Shown: in pieces, positions 55,800 to 64,000 of the stretch
How positions within the stretch are numbered: position 1 is the first letter of the stretch
Layout of the letters: every line of letters starts with the position of its first letter
From: an uncultured Bizionia sp.
GTDB lineage: Bacteria; Bacteroidota; Bacteroidia; Flavobacteriales; Flavobacteriaceae
Assembly: GCA_947496215.1 (NCBI GenBank)
Contig: CANMCF010000010.1
Location: forward strand, 95,246 to 159,245
DNA: 64,000 bases
Direction: 5' to 3'
The notes under the pieces: model-generated
Seen by the model: the letters and a program-made list of their open reading frames with translations, nothing else
Database searches by the model: none
What the model was told of the DNA's origin: nothing
Translations under genes and position numbers: made by a program

Positions 55800-56465
55800 A
55801 TGCGATTTAAACTTGCCTTTTTGCTGATATTGACGACAACATTTTGTTTTGCACAATTGCCAGATGGTTTTGTCTATGTAAAAGATGAGATTCCCAACAT
55901 AGAAGTGGAATTACGCTATTGCACGGACAACAATTTCGTTGGGGAACCCATAGACGGTTACAATGAAAACAAAGCGATATTGACAAAAGAGGCGGCTGCA
56001 AGTTTAAAGAAGGTTCAAGCCGAATTGGAAAAAGAAGGCTTGTCACTCAAAATTTATGACGCCTATAGGCCACAACGTGCGGTAAACCATTTTGTACGTT
56101 GGGCAAGGCAAGTGAATGACACCTTGAAGAAGGCGGAATTCTATCCAAAGGTGAAAAAGAAAAATTTGTTCAAGGCGGGTTACATCGCATCCAAATCCAG
56201 GCATAGTAGTGGAAGCACCATAGATTTGACGATTATAGACCTGAAAACTGGAAAGGAATTGGACATGGGATCTCCATACGATTTTTTTGGTAGTGAATCC
56301 TGGGTGAAGAACAGTAACCTGAACAAAGAGCAACGCAAGAACAGAAAACTTTTGCAAAAGGTGATGTTGGACAATGGTTTTAGGAATTACCCACAAGAAT
56401 GGTGGCATTTTACATTGCGCGGAGAACCTTTTCGCAATGAGTATTTTGACTTTGTTGTGAAGTGA
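55800..56465 (+). CDS. VanX/DdpX-like D-Ala-D-Ala dipeptidase (M15)
   Basis: This 221-residue secreted protein has a signal peptide (FKLAFLLILTTTFCFAQ). The zinc site is SRHSSGSTIDLT (His and Asp) and EWWHFTL (Glu and His), and the AYRPQRAVNHFV segment carries the Arg of VanX-type enzymes. It would cleave D-Ala-D-Ala from cell wall precursors or recycling products. No van resistance genes are nearby, so it is probably a wall-recycling enzyme. Confidence 0.9.
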   Translation: MRFKLAFLLILTTTFCFAQLPDGFVYVKDEIPNIEVELRYCTDNNFVGEPIDGYNENKAILTKEAAASLKKVQAELEKEGLSLKIYDAYRPQRAVNHFVRWARQVNDTLKKAEFYPKVKKKNLFKAGYIASKSRHSSGSTIDLTIIDLKTGKELDMGSPYDFFGSESWVKNSNLNKEQRKNRKLLQKVMLDNGFRNYPQEWWHFTLRGEPFRNEYFDFVVK

Positions 56466-56561
56466 TTGTAGGGTATGTTTTGGATACATTTATTGAGTTG
56501 CCTATAGAGATTTGAAAACGATAAGCTCCTAGTTTTTGATAATAGAATTATTTTATACAAG

Positions 56562-58493
56562 ATGAAGAAATATTTAACATTAGTATTTATTCTATATCCA
56601 CTTATAGTAGTGTTTGGGCAATCTGAATTAAGTTTTTTAAATAGTAATGATCATAAAGAAAAGGTTGAGAGGTATTATGCTTTAAATGATTCATTGAAAT
56701 TAGCCAATTCTCAATTAATAGAAACACATTTTAAAAAAACGCTTGAGAAAAGAAAATCAAGTGAACAGTTTGTTTCCGTCAATTTAATATTGGCAGATTT
56801 GAAAAGGTTGAAAAAAGATCATATCAATGTCATAAGAATTATTAAAGAAAGTATAGATACATCGAATTTTGTTTTAACAAAAAGAGATAGCATCGATCTG
56901 TATAAAAAATTGAGGGAAGCATATTTGGGTATTAAATTTTATTCCAAAATATATGAATTAAATGAACTCTTACTTTCCTTGACAAAAAATGATAAAGAAG
57001 AAATAAGATATAGAGATGGGTTGATGAGTAGCTATTATTATAGTTTGAAAAATTATTCAAAGGCAATAGTCCATTCTAAAAAAGAAATCCAAGAAGTTTA
57101 TAGGTTGAACGATTCTAGTTATTTTGATTTAATTCTTCAGAAGTATAATTCCCTAGGTTTTTATTCATCGTTAAACAAACAAAGAGATAGTGGAATCTAC
57201 TATTATAAATTGAGTATAGATAAAGCAAGGCAACATAAAGATACGACAAAGGTCGATTTTAAAATGCACTATGGTATCGTAAGTGGGAATATTGGTGTTC
57301 AAAAGTTTTTTTTAAAAGAATATGATTCTGCTATATACTATCTTAAGAAAGATTTAAAATATTGTTTGAAAAAAAACAATCCTAATTTTGAAGGAGGAAT
57401 TCACGCCTATGTTTTTATGCTGAGGGTACTTTTGGCAAAAAATGATTATGTAGAGGTAAAAAAGATTATAAAAGATATAGACCGATATATACCTTATTTA
57501 AAGAATAATAATTTTGGGAATAAGACTAAATATGAATACTTTGAAAATAAATCTGAATTTTTTTATAAAACAAAAGTATTTGATTCTTCATCTATTTATT
57601 CAAGAAAGGCATTGGAGTTGAAAAAAGAGATAGAAAAAGAAGAGAATAAAAAATTGTCTCAAGAAAATCAATTAATAGCTTTTTTAACTAAAAAGCAAGA
57701 TCAACTGGAAAATGCAAATTTGACATTACAGTTAAAACAAGTGCAAATAAAAACGAAGCAGAATTATATAATGGTATTTATGCTGTTCATTTTAATAACC
57801 TTATTAACTGCTAGCGTCTATTATGTTTTTAAGTTTAAAACTAGTAGAAGAAAAATTCTAAATCAAAATATAATAATAGAAAAATCTTTAGAAGAGAAAC
57901 AATTGCTTTTGGAGGAGGTGCATCATCGAGTTAAAAATAATTTACAAGTAATCTCTGGGTTGTTGGAATTTCAAGATGAAAAACTAAATAATCCAGAGGT
58001 AAATGTTATAATAAAAGAAGGCCAAAATAGAATTCAATCTGTTGCTTTAATTCATAAAATGATGTATCAATCAGATCAGATTAGTAAGGTAAATATGCAA
58101 GATTATCTTATGGAGTTGGGAGATAACATTAGGGCTACTTTTGATAAAAATCATATTTGTTATTTCATAAATGCGCAGAATATTTCTTTAGGAATTAAGG
58201 AAGCTGTGCCTTTGGGGCTTATTTTCAATGAAGTTATTACTAATTCATTCAAATACGCATTTAATGATTCCATTAAAGGAGAGATTGTCGTAAAATTAGA
58301 TAGAAGAGAACAGAATGATTATGTTTTTTTAATTAAAGATAATGGAATAGGTATGCCTGAAGGGTTTAGTTTGAATGAAATAGATTCTCTAGGAATGGAT
58401 CTAATAAGAGGGCTTACAGAACAATTAAAAGGTGAATTAACCATAACCAATGAAGACGGGGCCAAAGTAGAAATAAAATTTAGTATAGAATGA
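56562..58493 (+). CDS. Sensor histidine kinase with TPR region and HisKA_2 core
   Basis: This 643-residue kinase has a signal peptide, a TPR-like periplasmic region (about 30-390), a coiled coil, a membrane segment (about 402-422, YIMVFMLFILITLLTASVYY), and a HisKA_2 core with EEVHHRVKNNLQVISGLLE (His454). ATPase boxes follow: VPLGLIFNEVITNSFKYA, DNGIGMP and SLGMDLIRGL. It overlaps its LytTR partner by 4 bases. The gene is markedly AT-rich compared with those before it. Confidence 0.92.
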   Translation: MKKYLTLVFILYPLIVVFGQSELSFLNSNDHKEKVERYYALNDSLKLANSQLIETHFKKTLEKRKSSEQFVSVNLILADLKRLKKDHINVIRIIKESIDTSNFVLTKRDSIDLYKKLREAYLGIKFYSKIYELNELLLSLTKNDKEEIRYRDGLMSSYYYSLKNYSKAIVHSKKEIQEVYRLNDSSYFDLILQKYNSLGFYSSLNKQRDSGIYYYKLSIDKARQHKDTTKVDFKMHYGIVSGNIGVQKFFLKEYDSAIYYLKKDLKYCLKKNNPNFEGGIHAYVFMLRVLLAKNDYVEVKKIIKDIDRYIPYLKNNNFGNKTKYEYFENKSEFFYKTKVFDSSSIYSRKALELKKEIEKEENKKLSQENQLIAFLTKKQDQLENANLTLQLKQVQIKTKQNYIMVFMLFILITLLTASVYYVFKFKTSRRKILNQNIIIEKSLEEKQLLLEEVHHRVKNNLQVISGLLEFQDEKLNNPEVNVIIKEGQNRIQSVALIHKMMYQSDQISKVNMQDYLMELGDNIRATFDKNHICYFINAQNISLGIKEAVPLGLIFNEVITNSFKYAFNDSIKGEIVVKLDRREQNDYVFLIKDNGIGMPEGFSLNEIDSLGMDLIRGLTEQLKGELTITNEDGAKVEIKFSIE

Positions 58494-59236
58494 AATCAGA
58501 GACGAAGATACTTATAGTTGAAGACGAATATGTAACGGTGAGGTTACTTTTGAATTTTTTAAAAGAGTCTGGTTATGAAATTGCAGAATATGCAATGAAT
58601 GTAGATAAAGCAATATCTATTTTAGAAACGAATACAATAGACTGCGTCATTCTCGATATAAATTTAAATACAGAAAAAAATGGAATATGGTTGGCTAACC
58701 ATATAAAAAAAAATTATAACATTCCATTTATATACTTAACCGCTTACACAAATAATGAAATTGTATTCAAAGCAATTCAGACTAATCCCTATGGCTTTTT
58801 AAATAAACCATTTAAACGAGCCGAGCTGTTTTCTTCTATAGAAATAGCGTTGTTTACTCATAACAATGTTAGCAAATTAAATAAAAATATTAGTTTAAGT
58901 AATGGCATTGATCAAGAAGAGTTCTTGTTTTTAAAGAGTAAAAATAGTGTGGAAAAAGTTAAGTTGAATAGTATTTTCTTTGTAGAGGCTGATAAAAACT
59001 ATTTATTAATACATGCAGAAAATAATATTCAGTATAAGTATAGAGCTGGAATTAAGGAGTTTATGAAGTTGCTTCCAAAAGAGAAATTTATTCAATCTCA
59101 TAGAAGTTTTCTGGTAAATATAGATATGATAGAATCAATAGATTCTTCAAATAATGTAATACGTATACATGAGTATAGAATCCCAGTTTCTAAAACATAT
59201 AAAAAACTTACTATAGAAAAAGTCATTACTAATTAA
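58490..59236 (+). CDS. LytTR-family response regulator (second pair)
   Basis: This 248-residue protein has a receiver domain (acidic pair near residues 11-12, phosphoacceptor Asp56 in CVILDINLN, Lys in LNKPFKR) and a LytTR DNA-binding domain (LNSIFFVEADKNYLLIHAE, then FIQSHRSFLVNIDMIESI). It is the partner of the overlapping kinase. It may control the surface-protein genes that follow, which is an inference from position only. Confidence 0.92.
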   Translation: MKSETKILIVEDEYVTVRLLLNFLKESGYEIAEYAMNVDKAISILETNTIDCVILDINLNTEKNGIWLANHIKKNYNIPFIYLTAYTNNEIVFKAIQTNPYGFLNKPFKRAELFSSIEIALFTHNNVSKLNKNISLSNGIDQEEFLFLKSKNSVEKVKLNSIFFVEADKNYLLIHAENNIQYKYRAGIKEFMKLLPKEKFIQSHRSFLVNIDMIESIDSSNNVIRIHEYRIPVSKTYKKLTIEKVITN

Positions 59237-59331
59237 ATATGTTTTATACCATTTAAAAGGCGTTTCATACCAAGCGTTTGTTTTTTTTGAAGAATAGCAT
59301 CTTTTTTGACAAAAGTTAAACAAATAAGCTT

Positions 59332-60273
59332 ATGAAGCTCCTCAAATTGTCATTATTATTATTTCCTATTTATATTTTCCCTCAAGTGGGTATTGGAACT
59401 GTAATTCCAGATAGCAGTTCAAGTTTACATATAGAATCTACCGAAGCGGGATTATTAGTTCCGAGAATGACTTACATTCAGAAAAATGCTATTGTTAATC
59501 CAGCCGAGGGACTTCTAATTTATCAGACGGATAAATCTCCTTCCCCATATTTTACAAAATCAGGATTTAGGTACTTTAGTAATGGTATATGGCATTCTTT
59601 ACCTGATGACGATTGGCGTTTTAGAGATGGTGATACTTACGAAGATGTTATCTATAGATTGGGGAAGGTAACTATAGGGACTACTATTTTTGGTGTGCCA
59701 GAAAATGAATTACATGATTTAGATGTTGATAATGGTAATAATGAGGGAACAGAAATTGGTTTAGGTTCTATAGAATTTATTAGAGATGGATCCAATTTAA
59801 CGTTTTTTAGTAACTCTGTTCTGCCAATTAACGATGATTTAAGAGATTTGGGAAGTGATGCTTTTAGATGGAAAGATGTATATATCTCTAACGATATTGT
59901 TAATACATCAGACTCTCGTTACAAAAATAATATATTTCCAATTTCCTATGGTTTAAAAGAAGTCTTGGAAATGAATCCAGTAAGCTATACATGGAAACAA
60001 GAAAAATATGGTAATACAATACTTTCAGAAGAAGAAAAGGAAATTAAACTTGGGTTTTTAGCTCAAGATTTAGAGTCTGTACTTAAAGAAGTGGTCGTTA
60101 CTCATAGTTGGATACCAAAAAGCGAGGAAGACCCTAATACTTATGTAAAGAAAGAAAATGTAAAATTGGGTGTTAATTATTTAGAGATCATACCAGTGTT
60201 GGTAAAAGCAATTCAAGAATTAAAATTAGAAATTGAAGAGTTAAAACTTGAAGTTGACAAGTTGAAAAAATAG
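59332..60273 (+). CDS. Secreted protein with S74 (tail-fibre type) intramolecular chaperone domain
   Basis: This 313-residue protein has a signal peptide (LKLSLLLFPIYIFPQ), a beta-rich middle and a C-terminal S74 domain: SDSRYKNNIFPISYGLKEVL, then MNPVSYTWKQ and LGFLAQDLESVL, ending in a coiled coil (ELKLEIEELKLEVDKLK). S74 domains help trimeric phage tail fibres fold and then cleave themselves off; in Bacteroidota they also occur in surface proteins. It is next to a T9SS-exported protein, which favours a surface role. Confidence 0.82.
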   Translation: MKLLKLSLLLFPIYIFPQVGIGTVIPDSSSSLHIESTEAGLLVPRMTYIQKNAIVNPAEGLLIYQTDKSPSPYFTKSGFRYFSNGIWHSLPDDDWRFRDGDTYEDVIYRLGKVTIGTTIFGVPENELHDLDVDNGNNEGTEIGLGSIEFIRDGSNLTFFSNSVLPINDDLRDLGSDAFRWKDVYISNDIVNTSDSRYKNNIFPISYGLKEVLEMNPVSYTWKQEKYGNTILSEEEKEIKLGFLAQDLESVLKEVVVTHSWIPKSEEDPNTYVKKENVKLGVNYLEIIPVLVKAIQELKLEIEELKLEVDKLKK

Positions 60274-60334
60274 AAACACTAATAACCTCTCTGTCAATAA
60301 TTCTAAAATTTGTCCCCTAATCAAATTGAAATAA

Positions 60335-60496
60335 ATGAATCTTATTATAATAATTTGTGCTAGCACTTTTCTTTTATTTATAAAATACTTGTATGATGTA
60401 AATACCAAAATAAGAATTACTAGATATACAGGAATTGACTTGTCTAAAAAAAAATTAAAATACAAACTAATTAAAAAATTATTTAAACACTTCTAA
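60335..60496 (+). CDS. Possible small membrane protein
   Basis: This 53-residue ORF (ATG 60,335) has an N-terminal hydrophobic segment (LIIIICASTFLLFI) and a strongly basic tail (SKKKLKYKLIKKLFKHF). It ends 2 bases before the next gene's ATG, which hints that it is translated in the same unit. The region is AT-rich, so chance is possible. Confidence 0.4.
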   Translation: MNLIIIICASTFLLFIKYLYDVNTKIRITRYTGIDLSKKKLKYKLIKKLFKHF

Positions 60497-60498
60497 TT

Positions 60499-63339
60499 AT
60501 GAAAAAATGTATTGTTTATTTGTTGCTATTTGTAAGCCTTTTTACTTTGGCGCAAAACAATCCTATTCAATCTTGGATAGATGATAAAGAATTAAACTTT
60601 TATGAAGTATGTAGATTGTCTGAAGAGTACTTTAAAAATAATGGAAAAGGAAAAGGCTCAGGTTGGAAAAAATACCAAAGATGGAAATCTTTAAATGAAA
60701 GTTACTATTACCCAGATGGAGAACGTGGTGGTGTTGATTATTATAAAACATCAAGAGCGTATTCTAAGATTGTGGAAAAAAAAGGATTGAAAACAAACTC
60801 TACTTCGTGGGAAGAACTAGGACCTTATTATATTGATAATATAACCAGGAACTATAATGCAGGTATCGGAAGAGTAGAAGATTTTTATGTTGATCCAACA
60901 AACCCACTAAAAATGTATATGGTATCTCGTAGTGGTGGCTTTTGGAAAACATTGGATGGAGGACAAAACTGGAATGGAGGTTCTACAGATTTTTTACCAG
61001 CATCTGGGGTAAATACGATTACTGTTAACCCTACGAATAGCGATGAAATTTTTATTAATGTAAGAAATTCGGTTAACAAAACAACTCACGGTGTATATAA
61101 GTCTATTAATGGAGGTGTTACATGGGAAGAGACAAGTTTTGTCCCAGATGTCCTTGGTTGGGGAGGTTTAGGAACCAATGCTAGAATTGAAAAAATAGCA
61201 TTTCACCCATTGGATTCAAATATTATTTTCGTGGCATCAAAAGAAGGGTTGTATAAATCTGAAGACAAGCTGGTGTCATGGGAAAAAGTTGATGATGCGT
61301 TTGTTTACGATATTGCGTTTCATCCAACAGACGATAATGTGATTTATATTTTTTCAAAACAAGAATTAAAAGAAGTAAGACGGTCAAATAATAAAGGAGA
61401 TAGCTTTTTACACATTACATTAATTAATGAAAATACAAGAAATAATGGGCATTTATCTGTGTCCTCGGCATGTGAGGATTGTTTGTTTTTTGCAACTACA
61501 GACGGCGTTTGGAAATCTACAGACCAAGGTTCTTCTTTTACATTTTTAAGTAATCCTGATACTGGAGCTGGAGGATTTGCAGTTAGCGATATTAATACAG
61601 ATGACTTAATGGTTGGGTATATAGATTTGACAGCGAGTACAGATGGTGGAAATACTTTTGAGCAGGTTACTAATTGGCACTTGGGAAGCGATAATCATAA
61701 TGCATCTAGTTTTACGGAAGCTTACTTAAATGGTAAATATATTCATGCAGATGTGCAAGTTGCGAAATCAATAAATGGGGTGTTTTACGTTGGTACAGAC
61801 GGTACATTTGCAAAAAGCGAAGACCAAGGTGTTACTTGGCAAATCTTAAATCAAGGCACTGCAATACGTGAAAACTATAGGTTGGGATTAAGTCAATCCA
61901 ATGCATTTAAAAGCATATCTGGATCTCAAGATAACGGTAGTAGTATAAAAGAGGAAAGTGGATGGATAGAGTTTTATGGAGCCGATGGAATGGAAGGGAT
62001 TATCCATCCGTTAAATGAAAATTGGCTTATTGGAAGTACTCAAAAAGGAAATAGAAAGAGAAGTAAAGATGGTGGTGTTACGCAAAATGGGGTTAATCCT
62101 TCAGGTCAAAATGCAGATTGGAATGCGCCATTGGCTTATGACCCTAATAACCATATGACTATTTATACTTTTGGAGAGGATGTATTTAAGTCTAACACCT
62201 ATGGCGGAAATTGGGAGAATAGAGGGACGCCTTCGTTTACAGGAAGCATTATTAAGGCTGCAATTGCGGAAAATAATTCAAATATCATTGTAGTTTCAAG
62301 AAGTAAAAACATAGAAAAATCGATAGATGGAGGAGTGACTTTTAATAGTATCAAAAATAATTTGCCTAATGCATCAATTACAGATATAGCTTTTGATCCA
62401 AACGATGATGATACAATTATTGTTGTTTATAATAAATATCAAGCAGATGGAAAAAAAATATACATAACAAGAAATGGAGGCAATTTATGGGAGAATATAA
62501 CATATGGTTTAGACGATATTCCTATGCATTCGGTTGTTATAGATCATACAGCCGAAACTAATATATATGTGGGAGGAGAAATGGGAGTATATAGAAAAAC
62601 TATAGATGAATCTTCTTGGAGTTTATTTAATGCAAATTTGCCTAATGCTACAATTAAGGAGTTGGAAATTCAATATGGTTCTAATAAATTAAAAGCAGCT
62701 ACATGGGGAAGAGGGCTTTGGGAAGTGAAATTGAACGGTCGTGAAAATTACCCTAGTATAAACAACGTTTATATTACAGATCTACCTACCGAAGAAACTC
62801 CAAAAGAAGGAATCGAACAATATGTATATGCCCAGATTAATAGTGTAAATACACCAATTAATGTTCATTGTAAATGGTCTATAAATGAACCAGTATTTGA
62901 TAATACCATTGCAATGAGTGTGGAAAATGGAGATTTATGGAAAACTAATAGTGCCTTACCAGATGTCCCTTATGGTACAAAAGTATACTTTAAAATATTT
63001 GTATTGGATGATAATGCTCAAGAAACAGAGACGTATAAATATATGTATACTGTAAAAGAGAATTCAACATTGGGAATTGATAATATCAATGTAGGTTCAG
63101 ATTTAGGAATTTATCCAAATCCAGTTGGTGAAAACTTGTTTATTACCATCAAGGAGAATATAGCTGTCATTAGATCCATAGAGATTTATGATTTGGTAGG
63201 AAAGAAAGTTATGAGCAAAAGGTTAAAACCTATAGACTCAACTCAAAGTATAGATGTTTCTATGTTGTCTTCTGGGGCATACGTTTTAAAGATTATAACT
63301 GTCAATAGCCAACAATCGTTAAAAATAATTAAAAAATAA
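60499..63339 (+). CDS. Large secreted BNR/sortilin-like beta-propeller protein with T9SS sorting tail
   Basis: This 946-residue protein has a signal peptide (CIVYLLLFVSLFTLAQ). Repeated BNR/Vps10-like units, each with an Asp-box-like SxDxGxTW, form a propeller (for example TLDGGQNW, SINGGVTWEE, SKDGGVTQN, SIDGGVTFN). The C-terminus is a type A T9SS sorting domain (LGIYPNPVGENLFI, ending SGAYVLKIITVNSQQSLKI). It would be exported across the outer membrane by T9SS and anchored or released. Function may be adhesion or glycan binding. Confidence 0.88.
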   Translation: MKKCIVYLLLFVSLFTLAQNNPIQSWIDDKELNFYEVCRLSEEYFKNNGKGKGSGWKKYQRWKSLNESYYYPDGERGGVDYYKTSRAYSKIVEKKGLKTNSTSWEELGPYYIDNITRNYNAGIGRVEDFYVDPTNPLKMYMVSRSGGFWKTLDGGQNWNGGSTDFLPASGVNTITVNPTNSDEIFINVRNSVNKTTHGVYKSINGGVTWEETSFVPDVLGWGGLGTNARIEKIAFHPLDSNIIFVASKEGLYKSEDKLVSWEKVDDAFVYDIAFHPTDDNVIYIFSKQELKEVRRSNNKGDSFLHITLINENTRNNGHLSVSSACEDCLFFATTDGVWKSTDQGSSFTFLSNPDTGAGGFAVSDINTDDLMVGYIDLTASTDGGNTFEQVTNWHLGSDNHNASSFTEAYLNGKYIHADVQVAKSINGVFYVGTDGTFAKSEDQGVTWQILNQGTAIRENYRLGLSQSNAFKSISGSQDNGSSIKEESGWIEFYGADGMEGIIHPLNENWLIGSTQKGNRKRSKDGGVTQNGVNPSGQNADWNAPLAYDPNNHMTIYTFGEDVFKSNTYGGNWENRGTPSFTGSIIKAAIAENNSNIIVVSRSKNIEKSIDGGVTFNSIKNNLPNASITDIAFDPNDDDTIIVVYNKYQADGKKIYITRNGGNLWENITYGLDDIPMHSVVIDHTAETNIYVGGEMGVYRKTIDESSWSLFNANLPNATIKELEIQYGSNKLKAATWGRGLWEVKLNGRENYPSINNVYITDLPTEETPKEGIEQYVYAQINSVNTPINVHCKWSINEPVFDNTIAMSVENGDLWKTNSALPDVPYGTKVYFKIFVLDDNAQETETYKYMYTVKENSTLGIDNINVGSDLGIYPNPVGENLFITIKENIAVIRSIEIYDLVGKKVMSKRLKPIDSTQSIDVSMLSSGAYVLKIITVNSQQSLKIIKK

Positions 63340-63476
63340 AAGATACCCTTAATGCCTTGTAATATTCTTTGCTGGGCATTTTAAATGTTTTGAATAAGGT
63401 TGTGACTTGGAGCGAATATATAGTAGTCGTTAGCAAACATTAAAACCAAACATTAACAATTAAAATAATCACAACA

Positions 63477-64000
63477 ATGAAAAAAAATTACATTTTAACA
63501 ATAACCCTTCTTTTTATTTGTCTTAATATTAACGCACAATTAACAGATGTCGTAACAGGGTTAAGTTCTCCTCGAGGGCTTTCTCTTAACGGGAATGATT
63601 TGTATATCGCTGAATTTGGTGGTGGGAAAATTTCAAAAATAGACATTACTGCAGCTAGTCCAATCGCAACCGATGTTGTAACAGAGTTAGATGGACCTTT
63701 TGGGATTCTTCTTAACGGAAATGATTTGTATATCGCTGAATTTGGTGGCGATAAAGTTTCAAAAATAGACATTACCGCTGCTAATCCAATTGCAACCGAT
63801 GTCGTAACAGGGTTGAGTTCTCCTGGAGGGCTTTTTCTTAACGGGAATGATTTGTATATCGCAGAATATGGTGGCGATAAAGTTTCAAAAATAGACATTA
63901 CCGCTGCTAGTCCAGTCGTAACAGATGTCGTAACAGGGTTGAGTTCTCCTGGAGGGCTTTTTCTTAACGGGAATGATTTGTATATCGCAGAATATGGTGG
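63477..64000 (+). CDS. Secreted beta-propeller repeat protein (3' end outside window)
   Basis: The gene starts at ATG 63,477 with a signal peptide (YILTITLLFICLNINAQ) and stays open to the window edge. The mature part is made of nearly identical 42-residue units, each with LNGNDLYIAEFGG (or EYGG), K(V/I)SKIDITAA and DVVTGLSSPGG, a pattern like NHL/SMP-type propeller blades. At least three full units and part of a fourth are seen. The role is unknown. Confidence 0.82.
   Translation, partial: MKKNYILTITLLFICLNINAQLTDVVTGLSSPRGLSLNGNDLYIAEFGGGKISKIDITAASPIATDVVTELDGPFGILLNGNDLYIAEFGGDKVSKIDITAANPIATDVVTGLSSPGGLFLNGNDLYIAEYGGDKVSKIDITAASPVVTDVVTGLSSPGGLFLNGNDLYIAEYG
63546..64000 (+). repeat. 126-base tandem repeats inside the propeller gene
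   Basis: Units start at about 63,546, 63,672, 63,798 and 63,924, each 126 bases (42 codons). They are more than about 85 percent alike by eye, and the later ones are closest to each other, which implies recent duplication or conversion. Confidence 0.85.

Noticed and set aside
63350..63384. Terminator after the T9SS propeller gene
   Set aside because: The inverted repeat has only six pairs and a long loop; the T run is short.
63546..64000. CRISPR array
   Set aside because: The 126-base repeats are contiguous, in frame and coding, with no spacers.
1..64000. tRNA, rRNA, tmRNA or riboswitch genes
   Set aside because: No clover-leaf sequence, conserved rRNA segment or known riboswitch core was recognised by eye; short or diverged ones could be missed.

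Overview
The window looks like a piece of chromosome from a marine-type member of the Bacteroidota, most likely the class Flavobacteriia. The evidence is low GC, Bacteroidota-type promoters (TTTG, about 18-19 bases, TAnnTTTG), a type IX secretion sorting tail, SusD-free carboxypeptidase-regulatory-like proteins, LytTR two-component pairs, and Bacteroidota forms of M28 peptidase and MutS-like ATPase. No rRNA or tRNA was recognised. All assignments come from reading motifs by eye; no database search was run.

Bases 1-27,680 hold most of an extracellular contractile injection system (eCIS, the Afp/PVC/AlgoCIS type) as one plus-strand operon. In order it encodes a sheath cut by the window edge, two tube proteins, a 55-residue DUF5908-like protein, a LysM hub protein, a VgrG-like spike, a PAAR-like tip, a gp25-like wedge, two large baseplate proteins, a 1,664-residue protein with PKD/Ig-like segments, a CIS tape-measure-like protein, two DUF4157 (eCIS core) payload-type proteins, a SUKH-like immunity candidate, an M15/extensin-like peptidoglycan peptidase and an AAA+ ATPase. 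The second DUF4157 protein reads as a polymorphic toxin. Its long conserved carrier is followed by an AT-rich, nuclease-like C-terminus and directly by the SUKH-like gene.

A decayed IS5/IS903-type element (27,746-28,328) separates this operon from an accessory block (28,620-32,689). The block carries a DUF2589 protein, a zinc ribbon, a second DUF2589-like protein, a membrane protein, and a convincing lysis cassette: a TIGR02594-like hydrolase, a phage holin, and two overlapping membrane proteins arranged like Rz/Rz1 spanins. I infer that this cassette frees assembled particles by lysing the producing cell. A histidine kinase/LytTR regulator pair follows (33,195-35,382).

Bases 35,383-35,871 form a small mosaic of diverged fragments matching other genes in the window. 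An ABC exporter operon (36,341-39,891) follows, then mostly housekeeping genes (40,089-56,465): a thioredoxin-TPR protein, MutS-like ATPase, M28 peptidase, a trans-sulfuration enzyme, DinB, an ArsC-like protein, an EamA transporter, a thioesterase, yicC-gmk-nadD, a hydrolase, AlkB and a VanX-like dipeptidase. A probable small RNA with a strong terminator lies at about 55,025-55,150.

The last part (56,562-64,000) is more AT-rich. It holds a second histidine kinase/LytTR pair, an S74-chaperone fibre-like protein, a 946-residue BNR/sortilin-like protein with a type IX sorting tail, and the start of a protein made of 42-residue repeats that runs off the window.
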